Shown one piece after another: positions 23,223-30,924 of a stretch of 36,627 nucleotides of DNA. The DNA comes from an uncultured Psychroflexus sp. Its GTDB lineage: Bacteria; Bacteroidota; Bacteroidia; Flavobacteriales; Flavobacteriaceae. Numbering within the stretch: position 1 is the stretch's first letter; each line of letters begins with the position of its first letter. The stretch lies in contig CAJXVZ010000029.1 of assembly GCA_913062845.1 (NCBI GenBank), positions 1-36,627 on the forward strand, in the 5' to 3' direction. The position numbers and the translations under genes were made by a program. The notes beneath the pieces are model-generated. The model was given only the letters and a program-made list of their open reading frames with translations. It had not been told where the DNA came from and ran no database searches.

Positions 23223-23981
23223 TTATAATTTTTTAGCCTCTTCCCAATATTTATCCATTTCTTCTAAAGGCATATCCTGTAATTTTAGCCCTTTTTGAGA
23301 GGTTTCCTGTTCTAAGTACTGAAAGCGTTTGATAAATTTTTTGTTGGTCAACTCTAAGGCTCTTTCCGGATTTATTTTTTTATGTCTGGCATAGTTGATC
23401 ATTGCAAATAAAATATCTCCAAACTCAGCTTCCATGTTTTCCTGATTTTGCGATTGTGATTCAACCTCAAATTCTTCAATTTCTTCTTTGACTTTTTCAA
23501 AAACCTGTTCCGGTTTTTCCCAGTCAAAACCAATTCCGGCTACTTTATCCTGTATGCGTTGGGCTTTTATCAGTGCCGGTAAACCCTTAGGAACACCTTC
23601 TAAGACGCTTTTTTTACCTTCCTTGAGCTTAAGCTTTTCCCAGTTTTGTTTGACCTGCTCTTCGTTCTTCACTTTTACATCACCATATATATGAGGATGC
23701 CTATCAATAAGTTTTTTGCAAATTCCCTCAATAACATCTTCAATGTCAAATTGATTTTTCTCTGAGGCAATTTTGGCATAGAATACTATATGTAACAGCA
23801 AATCTCCTAATTCTCCTTTTATACCTTCAAAGTCTTCCTCAATTATAGCGTCGGTCAATTCATAGGTTTCCTCAACTGTAAGATGACTTAAACTATGTAG
23901 GGTTTGTTTTCTGTCCCAGGGACATCCGGTCCTCAGTTCATTCATTATTTTTAATAGCTTAGGAAAACTGGTCTCTTTCAT
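23223..23981 (-). CDS. mazG: Nucleoside triphosphate pyrophosphohydrolase MazG
   Basis: Hydrolyses nucleoside triphosphates to monophosphate and pyrophosphate, acting in nucleotide-pool cleaning and the stringent response. The tandem MazG domain form is seen. The first domain has CPWDRKQTLHSL (about 20-31), VEETYELTDAI (EExxE) and GELGDLLLHIVFYA (ExxD). The second begins GIGFDWEKPEQVFEKVKEE and has AEFGDILFAMINYARH. Length 252 is typical. No signal peptide. A TATTTTTG -7-like box lies just before the start, but a leader this short makes it uncertain. Confidence 0.95.
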   Translation of the reverse strand: MKETSFPKLLKIMNELRTGCPWDRKQTLHSLSHLTVEETYELTDAIIEEDFEGIKGELGDLLLHIVFYAKIASEKNQFDIEDVIEGICKKLIDRHPHIYGDVKVKNEEQVKQNWEKLKLKEGKKSVLEGVPKGLPALIKAQRIQDKVAGIGFDWEKPEQVFEKVKEEIEEFEVESQSQNQENMEAEFGDILFAMINYARHKKINPERALELTNKKFIKRFQYLEQETSQKGLKLQDMPLEEMDKYWEEAKKL

Positions 23982-24346
23982 CTTTTTTATTCAAAAATAT
24001 AATTAATTATTTAAAACTTAATTACAATCAGGTTTACTTACATGTCAAATAAAGTGTAGTGTTGAATTTACTTCGAATATATTGATGATCTCAGGTGATC
24101 GTAAATATTGAAACATAATAATGTCCACACAACTGTTCACTTAAAATCACTAGTATGATTACGCTTAAAATTGAAATTGATTCTTTGTAGGAAAACACAC
24201 ACTGTAAAGAAACAAAATAGGTTACTTTTGATTCAATAGAAATTATATGCTTGATATTTAAACGACTTATGCTATATATAGAAAATTCTCATTTTTTATT
24301 TTTTAAGTTTTTTCTTACATTTATTACTTATCTTAAAGTTATAATT
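23982..24346. other. Divergent intergenic region, mazG / T9SS protein
   Basis: About 365 bases without a credible gene. It holds a -7-like TACTTTTG at 24223-24230 for the plus-strand secreted protein (no matching -33 box) and CAAAAATA at 23992-23999, a possible -7 box for mazG. A frame open from 24251 is the upstream extension of the secreted protein and encodes no signal-like start of its own. I see no RNA gene. Confidence 0.5.
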
Positions 24347-25495
24347 ATGAAAAAAAGTTTACTATTAATTTTTGTTTTTTTGCTTAGTTTTTTTGCTAAC
24401 GCGCAAGAGATTGGAATCGTTGGTCCTGCTGCAAACGGATGGCCGGATGGAAATAATCCAACACCGGATATTATGCTAACAAATAATGGTGATGGTACTT
24501 ACTCTATAAATGCTTTGACCTTGACAACCGGAGCTGCCAAATTTAGAGAAGACCAACAATGGACAACCAGTTATGGTGGTGATACGTTTCCTACAGGAAG
24601 TATTACCAATGGTGATATTCCTGTTCAGGCAGGAGTTTACGACATCCTTTTAGATTTGAATAATAATACCTACACTTTTACTGACGTTTCTACGTTCACA
24701 GAAATTGAACTAACGGGTTCAGCTTTGTCTGCTCCATTGATGATGTCCACAATAGATGGTGTGAATTATGAGGTTTCAGTTAATGAATTCCTGGATGGAG
24801 ATATTTTATTTCAGGTGACAGGAAGTTCGGACACTTATGGTTCGGCTAATTTTCCATCTGGAACTGCCACTCTTGGTGGTGGTGATATTCCGGTTCAGGC
24901 TGGTTTTTACAGCGTGATTTTCAATTTTAATACAGGAGATTATTTGTTTAGCATTCCTGATGTAGGAATGGTAGGAACTGCAGCAAATGGTTGGCCAAGT
25001 GATACTGACCCAACACCGGATATCCTTATGAATACAACCGATGGTGATACCTATACTTTAGACGGACAGACGCTTTCGGATGGACAACTAAAGTTCAGAC
25101 AAAATCAAAACTGGAACGTTAATTGGGGCGGAGATACATTCCCGGCAGGTTCTTTTACCGGAAACGATATAAATGTGACAGCTGGTACCTATGATATTAC
25201 TTTTTCCAGAACGGGGCAAAGTTACTCTTTCACAAGTTTATCTTTAGATGAGGTATCTTTTGAAAACTTTAAGGTATATCCTAACCCAACCAGTAATAGC
25301 TGGCATTTTGAGAACTTTGGAACAGCAATTGAGGAAATTGTGCTGGTAGATATTAACGGTAAGACTATATTAAAAGTACAGCCTAATGATACTATTGGTT
25401 CACTTTCTGCAGATGAGTTGTCCAGGGGCATATATCTTGCCAATGTAAAATTGACCAATGGTTTAAGTAAAACTGTAAAAATAGTGAAGCTCTAG
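24347..25495 (+). CDS. T9SS-secreted protein with SusE/SusF-like repeats
   Basis: Predicted surface or secreted carbohydrate-binding-like protein. The start at 24347 gives a clean signal peptide ending FFANAQ (residues 1-20); an in-frame ATG at 24251 would add 32 residues before it and is rejected. Three beta-domain repeats follow. Repeats 1 and 3 share GxVGxAANGWPxxxxPTPDI, KFRxxQxW and GGDTFPxGS; repeat 2 shares GDIPVQAGxYxxxF with repeat 1 but has lost the others. This layout resembles the repeated outer-membrane starch-binding domains of SusE/SusF. The C-terminal 75 residues (VYPNPTSNSWHF to KIVKL) are a type A type IX secretion sorting domain. There is no SusCD pair nearby, so the ligand is unknown. 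Confidence 0.88.
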   Translation: MKKSLLLIFVFLLSFFANAQEIGIVGPAANGWPDGNNPTPDIMLTNNGDGTYSINALTLTTGAAKFREDQQWTTSYGGDTFPTGSITNGDIPVQAGVYDILLDLNNNTYTFTDVSTFTEIELTGSALSAPLMMSTIDGVNYEVSVNEFLDGDILFQVTGSSDTYGSANFPSGTATLGGGDIPVQAGFYSVIFNFNTGDYLFSIPDVGMVGTAANGWPSDTDPTPDILMNTTDGDTYTLDGQTLSDGQLKFRQNQNWNVNWGGDTFPAGSFTGNDINVTAGTYDITFSRTGQSYSFTSLSLDEVSFENFKVYPNPTSNSWHFENFGTAIEEIVLVDINGKTILKVQPNDTIGSLSADELSRGIYLANVKLTNGLSKTVKIVKL

Positions 25496-25525
25496 TTCTT
25501 AATTTTACATGACTATAATTTAAAA

Positions 25526-25560
25526 TTATCCCTGCTAATGAATTGGCAGGGATTTTTATT
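25526..25560 (+). terminator. Intrinsic terminator of T9SS protein gene
   Basis: ATCCCTGC (25528-25535) pairs with GCAGGGAT (25546-25553), with a ten-base loop, followed by TTTTATTT. It lies 33 bases past the stop codon. Confidence 0.88.
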
Positions 25561-25574
25561 TCATAAAGTGTCAG

Positions 25575-25607
25575 TTTGTCATAAAGTTCAAATTGGTATT
25601 TCTTTTG
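25575..25607 (+). promoter_or_regulatory. htpG promoter
   Basis: The -33 box TTTG (25575-25578) and the -7 box TTCTTTTG (25600-25607, one mismatch to TAnnTTTG) are 21 bases apart. Translation starts 36 bases downstream. No heat-shock CIRCE-type inverted repeat was seen. Confidence 0.45.
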
Positions 25608-25642
25608 ACTTTTTAAACTTTAAATCTTAAAAATATATAATT

Positions 25643-27535
25643 ATGGCAAACGGTACTATAAATGTTTCTGTTGAAAATATTTTTCCGCTGATCAAAAAGT
25701 TTTTGTATAGTGATCATGAAATTTTCTTAAGAGAGTTGATCTCAAATGCAACCGATGCAACACAAAAATTAAAACACCTCACAAGAATAGGTGAGGCCAA
25801 GATTGATATTGGTACACCAAAAATTGAGGTTAAAATAAATAAAAACAACAAAACCCTTCATATCATCGACCAGGGCATTGGTATGACTGAAGATGAAGTG
25901 AAAAAATACATTAACGAAGTTGCATTTTCGGGTGCTGAAGAATTTTTGGAAAAGTATAAAGATAAAGATGCAAAAGATGCCGGAATTATAGGTCATTTTG
26001 GATTAGGTTTTTATTCTGCTTTTATGGTCGCACATAAAGTTGAAATTCTTACTAAATCATGGAAAGATGAACCTGCAGTACATTGGACCTGTGAGGGAAC
26101 AACTGAATTTACCTTAGAAGAAACTGATAAGAAATCTGACAGAGGTACAGAGATTATTTTGCATATCAATGAGGATGATAAAGAATTCCTCGAGGAATCA
26201 AGAATTACTGAACTCCTTACCAAGTATAACAAATTCATGCCTGTTCCGATTAAATTTGGAACAAAGGAAAAAACATTGCCCAAAGCAGAAGATGCAAAAG
26301 AAGACGAAGAACCGAAAAAAGTTACTATAGATAATATTATCAATAATCCTGATCCGGCTTGGACTAAGCAACCTGCGGATCTGGAAGATGAAGATTACAC
26401 AAAATTCTATCGCGAATTGTACCCGATGCAATTTGAAGAGCCATTATTTCACATTCATTTAAATGTAGATTACCCATTTAATCTTACCGGTATCCTGTAT
26501 TTCCCAAAAATGACTCAGGAACTGGCAACGCAAAAGGATAAAATTCAGCTTTATCAGAATCAGGTATTTGTTACGGACAATGTAGAAGGTATAGTGCCAG
26601 AATTCTTAACCATGCTCAGAGGTGTCATTGATTCTCCGGATATACCTTTAAATGTTTCACGATCTTACCTTCAGGCTGATGGTGCTGTGAAAAAGATTTC
26701 CGGCTATATTTCCAGAAAGGTAGCCGACAAGTTGAAATCATTGTTCAACAATAGCAGAGAAGATTTTGAGAAAAAATGGAATGATATTAAAGTTGTCATT
26801 GAATATGGTATGTTGACCGAGGACAAGTTCTTTGAAAAAGCCCAAAAGTTTGCCCTTTACCCATCTGTTGACGATGCTTACTTTACTTTTGATGAATTAA
26901 AAGAAAAGATTGAAAAAACACAGACAGATAAAGATGATAAATTGGTGATCCTTTACGCGTCTGATGTCGAAAATCAACATACCTACATCCAGTCTGCTAA
27001 AGATAAAGGTTACGAGGTATTGCTTTTAGATTCTCCTATCGTTTCTCATTTGATACAAAAGCTGGAAGCTGATAAAGAAAATATATCATTTGTACGTGTA
27101 GACAGTGATCATATAGATAACCTTATTAAGAAGGATGAAGAAAAAGTTTCTAAGTTAGACGAAAAACAGAAAGAAACACTAAAAACTGAATTTGAAGAAG
27201 TTGTTTCAAAAGAGAAATATACTGTTCAACTAGAAGATATGGACTCTACAGCTATGCCAATTATGATTACACAACCAGAATTTATGCGAAGAATGAAGGA
27301 AATGCAGCAAACCGGTGGTGGCGGTATGTTTGGTATGGGGAATATGCCTGAAATGTATAATTTGGTTGTTAATACCAACCATCCACTGGTTGAAGAAATA
27401 TTGAATACGAAAACCAAGAAGAAAAAACAGCGTTTGATAAGTCAATCCTTGGATTTGGCCCTGTTGTCGCAAAACCTGCTTAAAGGTGAAGCTATGACAA
27501 ATTTCATAAAACGTAGTTTTGAAATGATCAAATAA
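25643..27535 (+). CDS. htpG: Molecular chaperone HtpG (Hsp90)
   Basis: ATP-driven cytosolic chaperone of the Hsp90 family. The N-terminal ATPase domain has ELISNATDATQKL (residues 31-43), IIDQGIGMTEDEV and GHFGLGFYSAFMV. The middle domain has LPLNVSRSYLQ-like residues (IPLNVSRSYLQADGAVKKI), and the C-terminal dimerisation part ends in a Gly/Met stretch GGGGMFGMGNMP and a final helix. Length 630 is normal for bacteria. A Glu/Lys-rich linker (KAEDAKEDEEPKK, about 214-226) joins the first two domains, as in Bacteroidota homologues. It is a single gene between two terminators with its own promoter. Confidence 0.97.
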   Translation: MANGTINVSVENIFPLIKKFLYSDHEIFLRELISNATDATQKLKHLTRIGEAKIDIGTPKIEVKINKNNKTLHIIDQGIGMTEDEVKKYINEVAFSGAEEFLEKYKDKDAKDAGIIGHFGLGFYSAFMVAHKVEILTKSWKDEPAVHWTCEGTTEFTLEETDKKSDRGTEIILHINEDDKEFLEESRITELLTKYNKFMPVPIKFGTKEKTLPKAEDAKEDEEPKKVTIDNIINNPDPAWTKQPADLEDEDYTKFYRELYPMQFEEPLFHIHLNVDYPFNLTGILYFPKMTQELATQKDKIQLYQNQVFVTDNVEGIVPEFLTMLRGVIDSPDIPLNVSRSYLQADGAVKKISGYISRKVADKLKSLFNNSREDFEKKWNDIKVVIEYGMLTEDKFFEKAQKFALYPSVDDAYFTFDELKEKIEKTQTDKDDKLVILYASDVENQHTYIQSAKDKGYEVLLLDSPIVSHLIQKLEADKENISFVRVDSDHIDNLIKKDEEKVSKLDEKQKETLKTEFEEVVSKEKYTVQLEDMDSTAMPIMITQPEFMRRMKEMQQTGGGGMFGMGNMPEMYNLVVNTNHPLVEEILNTKTKKKKQRLISQSLDLALLSQNLLKGEAMTNFIKRSFEMIK

Positions 27536-27558
27536 TTTAAAATTAGAAATTAAAATTT

Positions 27559-27591
27559 AACCGGTGTGTCAAAAGATGCACCGGTTTTTTA
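27559..27591 (+). terminator. Intrinsic terminator of htpG
   Basis: AACCGGTG (27559-27566) pairs with CACCGGTT (27579-27586), with a 12-base loop, followed by TTTTTATTTT. It lies 23 bases past the htpG stop. Confidence 0.9.
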
Positions 27592-27606
27592 TTTTAAAAT
27601 AATTCT

Positions 27607-27614
27607 TAGATTTG
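27607..27614 (+). promoter_or_regulatory. -7 promoter box of thioredoxin-like gene
   Basis: TAGATTTG fits TAnnTTTG, 13 bases before the start codon. A TTTT in the htpG terminator tail, 18 bases upstream, could serve as a poor -33 box. Confidence 0.4.
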
Positions 27615-27627
27615 AAAAAACATTCTT

Positions 27628-28116
27628 ATGAAAAAATTCATGATTTTCAACTTTATTATTCTTCTATCACTTCATCTCAGTGCTCAGGATAAAAAAATAT
27701 GGGCAAAATCTGTTATAAATCAGGAGGCTCCCGAGTTCATAGTTGAACAATGGATATCTGAAGAGCCAAATATGGAAGATAAATATTTGCTTATAGATTT
27801 TTGGGCAACCTGGTGTGGTCCCTGCATAAGAACAATTCCAAAGTTGAACAATATTCATGAAAAATATAAGGATAAATTGGTGGTGATAGGTATAAGTGAT
27901 GAAGAGAAAAAGAAGGTCAAAAAAGTTACAAATCAAAAAATCGACTACTTTAGTGCAATTGATACAAAAAAACGCATGTCTTCAGAACTACAAATTAAAG
28001 GTATACCGCATTGCCTTATTATTAATCCTAACGGGATTGTAGTTTGGGAAGGATATCCTTTGCTATCAGGCTATGAACTTACAGAAGAAGTTATTGCGAG
28101 TATAATTGGGGATTAG
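27628..28116 (+). CDS. Secreted TlpA-like thioredoxin-fold protein
   Basis: Periplasmic thiol-disulfide reductase of the TlpA/ResA type. A signal peptide spans residues 1-19 (MKKFMIFNFIILLSLHLSA). The thioredoxin fold follows, with FWATWCGPC (active Cys63 and Cys66), then IGISDEEKKKV, and the cis-Pro loop IKGIPHCLIINPNG. Length 162. There is an extra Cys immediately after the cis-Pro (HCL), which is uncommon. Its partner is unknown; a role in cytochrome c maturation or in reducing surface proteins is possible, but no ccs genes are near. It has its own -7 box and sits alone. Confidence 0.9.
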   Translation: MKKFMIFNFIILLSLHLSAQDKKIWAKSVINQEAPEFIVEQWISEEPNMEDKYLLIDFWATWCGPCIRTIPKLNNIHEKYKDKLVVIGISDEEKKKVKKVTNQKIDYFSAIDTKKRMSSELQIKGIPHCLIINPNGIVVWEGYPLLSGYELTEEVIASIIGD

Positions 28117-28328
28117 ATTTTAATTATAATTACTCATTTCAATACTATAAATTTTAATGCCTTCATTGGTACTTAGGTAATCTAAAACAGTTGTCTCAAA
28201 AATATATTTAGCACTTTTTACTTTTTAAGCCAAAACATTGCGTTTTAGAAGGTTTCTACTTAGTCTTTATAAAATAGAAATTTTAATGAAATAATCCTTC
28301 ATCCTATGATAATTGGATAGCCTAATTA

Positions 28329-28360
28329 AATTCTGATGATCACTGCACCAAATCAGAATT
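28329..28360. repeat. Inverted repeat in glnB leader
   Basis: AATTCTGAT (28329-28337) and ATCAGAATT (28352-28360) are perfect complements around a 14-base loop. No T run follows on the plus strand, so it is not a convincing terminator. It could be a binding site or an RNA hairpin. Confidence 0.55.
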
Positions 28361-28403
28361 ATTGATTCATTAAATATTTTTCAAAGCATAACCAAAAAAG
28401 TAT

Positions 28404-28418
28404 GTATTTATAAAATAC
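28404..28418. promoter_or_regulatory. Palindromic operator candidate upstream of glnB
   Basis: GTATTTATAAAATAC has six-base arms (GTATTT / AAATAC) around three bases and lies about 87 bases upstream of the -7 box. The GTA...TAC form is reminiscent of CRP/FNR-superfamily sites such as NtcA, although the spacing here is nine, not eight. The regulator is unknown. Confidence 0.4.
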
Positions 28419-28504
28419 ACCCCCTTTAAATAAATATAAAAATCATTTTTTGATAAAAATTAAGTCATTAACTCATTAAATTTTAGGGGTTGATTATAAA
28501 ATAA

Positions 28505-28512
28505 TATATTTG
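28505..28512 (+). promoter_or_regulatory. -7 promoter box of glnB-amt operon
   Basis: TATATTTG is a full match to TAnnTTTG, 16 bases before the start codon. TTTT at 28481-28484, 20 bases upstream, may be the -33 box. No sigma-54 type GG-N10-GC box was seen. Confidence 0.5.
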
Positions 28513-28528
28513 ACGAAATTTTTTTATA

Positions 28529-28867
28529 ATGAAAAAGGTAGAAGCTATTATCAGAAAGTCAAAGTTTGACGAAGTAAAAGCAGCACTTCATGAAATTGAA
28601 GTCAACTTTTTTAGTTATTGGGACGTTACCGGTGTAGGTAATGAAAAACAAGGCCACGTATACAGGGGTGTAGCTTACAGTACAACAGATATACAAAGGC
28701 GGTATTTAGTCATTGTGGTTTCAGACCATTTTCTCGACAAGACTTTAGATACTCTAATTTCTGCAGCAAGAACCAGTGAGGTTGGCGATGGAAAAATATT
28801 TGTTTCTGAAGTTTCTCAGGCCATAAGAATTAGAACCGGAGAAACCGGATCTCCCGCTATAAGCTAA
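28529..28867 (+). CDS. glnB: PII nitrogen regulatory protein
   Basis: Trimeric signal protein that senses ATP/ADP and 2-oxoglutarate and blocks the ammonium channel when nitrogen is plentiful. It has the PII core: KKVEAIIRKSKFDEVKAALH at the start, the T-loop at about 36-57, and the B-loop and C-terminal signature GDGKIFVSEVSQAIRIRTGE (about 87-106). Length 112 is standard. The T-loop reads GNEKQGHVYRGVAYSTTDIQ, about one residue shorter than the enterobacterial loop. Tyr50 is at the position of the uridylylated Tyr51, but the following VDFLPK is replaced by STTDIQRR. Uridylylation is therefore uncertain. The amt gene starts 19 bases later, so this is a GlnK-like paralogue by context. Confidence 0.95.
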   Translation: MKKVEAIIRKSKFDEVKAALHEIEVNFFSYWDVTGVGNEKQGHVYRGVAYSTTDIQRRYLVIVVSDHFLDKTLDTLISAARTSEVGDGKIFVSEVSQAIRIRTGETGSPAIS

Positions 28868-28886
28868 TCAAAATAATCTTTTAACT

Positions 28887-30140
28887 ATGGAACAATCTTT
28901 ATTTACAGCTAATAATGTTTGGATGATGATATGTACGGCTCTGGTGTTCTTTATGCATCTGGGTTTTTCATTATTAGAGTCAGGGTTAACGCGTCAGAAA
29001 AACACCATAAATATCTTATTTAAAAATCTATTTATAATTTGTGGAGGTTTACTTATTTATTACGTGGTAGGTTTTGGGCTCATGTATCCCGGAGAATTTA
29101 ACGGGTTCTTAGGTTTTGCAGGTTTTGGTATAGATTCACCTGAAAACGGGAATACTATAGATTATGCCAGTGGTAGTTACACCTACTGGACAGATTTTTT
29201 ATTCCAGGGAATGTTTGCAGCTACAGCGGCTACCATAGTATCCGGTGCTGTAGCCGAGCGAATCAAGATACACGCCTTTATGATATTTAGCATCATATAT
29301 CTGGCTATCGTATATCCTATCGCGGGTTCATGGCAGTGGGGTGGCGGATTTTTATCAAGCCTTGGCGACTATTTTGGTCAGGAAGGCGGTTTTCATGATT
29401 TTGCAGGTTCCACTTTGGTACATTCAGTTGGTGGATGGGCAGCTTTGGTTGTCATTGGCGTTCTCGGTGCCAGATTGGGTAAATTTGATAATGAAGGCAA
29501 GCCTAAAGCTATACCGGGTCATAATATTCCTTTGGCTACTATGGGTGTCCTCATTTTATGGTTGGGCTGGTTTGGGTTTAATGGTGGTTCTGTATTGAGC
29601 GCCGATCCGGCTTTAACATCATTAGTTTTAGTAACCACAAGTCTTTCGGCAGCAGCAGGCGGTTTCGGAGCATTTATCGTATCGTCGATCAAATTTAAGA
29701 ATCTTGATGTCACTATGTTTATGAATGGTATCCTTGGCGGTTTGGTTGGTATTACAGCCGGTGCAGATCTTATGTCACCTCTGGAATCAATTCTTATAGG
29801 ATTGATCTCAGGTGCCCTGGTTGTGATTGCTGTAAGCTGGATAGATCGTCTTAAACTGGATGACCCTGTTGGAGCCGTAGCCGTACATTTGTTTTGCGGT
29901 ATTTGGGGAACATTGGCTGTAGGCATATTTGGTGATAAAGCCGGTGGATTTCAGCTATTATATCAGTTGGTCGGCGTATTGATTATTGGATTATTCTGTA
30001 CAGTTTTTGCTTCTGTTATTGCTGTTGTGATTAATAAAACTATTGGTCTGAGGGTTGGTAAAAGAGAAGAAGTTGAAGGTCTTGATATCCATGAACATGG
30101 TATGGACGCTTACGCAGATTTTGGTTTAAACGACCACTAA
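28887..30140 (+). CDS. amt: Ammonium transporter Amt
   Basis: Inner-membrane trimeric ammonium channel (Amt/MEP/Rh family) with about eleven transmembrane helices. The twin pore histidines are conserved (His179 in STLVHSVGGW, His334 in AVHLFCGIWG). The MHLGFSLLESGLTRQKN segment, LFQGMFAATAATIVSGAVAER and ILWLGWFGFNGGS are family signatures. Length 417. The start is direct, with no cleavable signal visible. It is co-transcribed with the PII gene (19-base gap), which regulates it by docking. Its stop overlaps the convergent DUF4294 gene by four bases. Confidence 0.97.
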   Translation: MEQSLFTANNVWMMICTALVFFMHLGFSLLESGLTRQKNTINILFKNLFIICGGLLIYYVVGFGLMYPGEFNGFLGFAGFGIDSPENGNTIDYASGSYTYWTDFLFQGMFAATAATIVSGAVAERIKIHAFMIFSIIYLAIVYPIAGSWQWGGGFLSSLGDYFGQEGGFHDFAGSTLVHSVGGWAALVVIGVLGARLGKFDNEGKPKAIPGHNIPLATMGVLILWLGWFGFNGGSVLSADPALTSLVLVTTSLSAAAGGFGAFIVSSIKFKNLDVTMFMNGILGGLVGITAGADLMSPLESILIGLISGALVVIAVSWIDRLKLDDPVGAVAVHLFCGIWGTLAVGIFGDKAGGFQLLYQLVGVLIIGLFCTVFASVIAVVINKTIGLRVGKREEVEGLDIHEHGMDAYADFGLNDH

Positions 30141-30835
30141 TCTTTTTTGGGTAACGCTTTCTTATCTTTTTTTTGCCAGTGTTCAACAAGCTCAAGATAA
30201 TCAATCTCAAAAGCAGGTTCTTGCTTGTCTAAAACACCATCTTTAAAGGCCCTTTGCAAAATGTCTTCAATAAGATAATCTTCCTTTACTTCCAGAGGTT
30301 CATATTCCTCTTTTAAAGATATATTAAAAAGGCTGGCGGTCGTGTTATACCAGAATGCACGCCAGCCACTTTTCAACTCTTTAACTAAATCAAAGGTTGT
30401 GACACCCGTTTGTCTATGCATGAGTTTGACAAGAATCTGACCTTCGGTTTTGGTGAGTTTTTTTAATCTGTCAGTAAATTCACCTTCAATGTATTTTTGT
30501 ACACGTTTTGTGTATCGACGTTTTTTGGATTTAGAATCCAATTGTTCTAATCTGCTGTTCAGCTTTTCCAGGTTATCTGCTGCTAATACCGCATACGGCC
30601 ATACTTTTCTTGTTTTTCTCTTTAGGATAAAATATGATCTGAGATCTTCTTTTGATTCAAATTTTAATGGCTGGAATATAATGACTTCATCCAGTTCTAT
30701 TTCATTTACAACAATGCTGTCCTGCTGAATGATCATCATTTTTGTTACATTTGTGGTATCTTTTTGCTTTTCCTTTTGAGCAAAAGCCAGGTGATTAATA
30801 CACATTGTAAGAATTATTAAAACTTTTCTTGTCAT
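30137..30835 (-). CDS. DUF4294 secreted protein
   Basis: Function unknown; the family is confined to Bacteroidota. A signal peptide covers about residues 1-19 (ILTMCINHLAFAQ end). A Thr/Asp-containing linker leads to IELDEVIIFQPLKFESKEDL, then the core LKRKTRKVWPYAVLAADNLEKL, followed by basic helices (SKSKKRRYTKRVQKYIEGEF) and FDLVKELKSGWRAFWYNTTA. Length 232. It is rich in Lys and probably soluble in the periplasm. The 3' end overlaps amt by four bases (convergent), and it is divergent from the M42 peptidase. Confidence 0.82.
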   Translation of the reverse strand: MTRKVLIILTMCINHLAFAQKEKQKDTTNVTKMMIIQQDSIVVNEIELDEVIIFQPLKFESKEDLRSYFILKRKTRKVWPYAVLAADNLEKLNSRLEQLDSKSKKRRYTKRVQKYIEGEFTDRLKKLTKTEGQILVKLMHRQTGVTTFDLVKELKSGWRAFWYNTTASLFNISLKEEYEPLEVKEDYLIEDILQRAFKDGVLDKQEPAFEIDYLELVEHWQKKDKKALPKKD

Positions 30836-30860
30836 GTAAATTGTGTTCCAAATATTATTC

Positions 30861-30895
30861 CAAAAATATAAATATGAGTCTAGCTATAACTCAAA
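30861..30895 (-). promoter_or_regulatory. DUF4294 gene promoter
   Basis: Minus-strand TATTTTTG (30861-30868) as -7 box and TTTG (30892-30895) as -33 box, 23 bases apart, 25 bases upstream of the start codon. Spacing is at the long end for this promoter class. Confidence 0.4.
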
Positions 30896-30924
30896 ATTAA
30901 TTAATTTAGCATCAAAAATATTTT

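Larger units (their letters stand above)
28117..28528. other. Leader region of the PII-Amt operon with inverted repeats
   Basis: About 410 AT-rich bases with no credible gene. They contain a nine-base perfect inverted repeat (28329-28360), a palindrome GTATTTATAAAATAC (28404-28418) and a -7 box (28505-28512). The length and the operator-like palindrome suggest regulation of the ammonium operon. Confidence 0.5.

Noticed and set aside
24251-24346. Upstream ATG for the T9SS protein
   Set aside because: It would put 32 residues in front of a perfect signal peptide starting at 24347.
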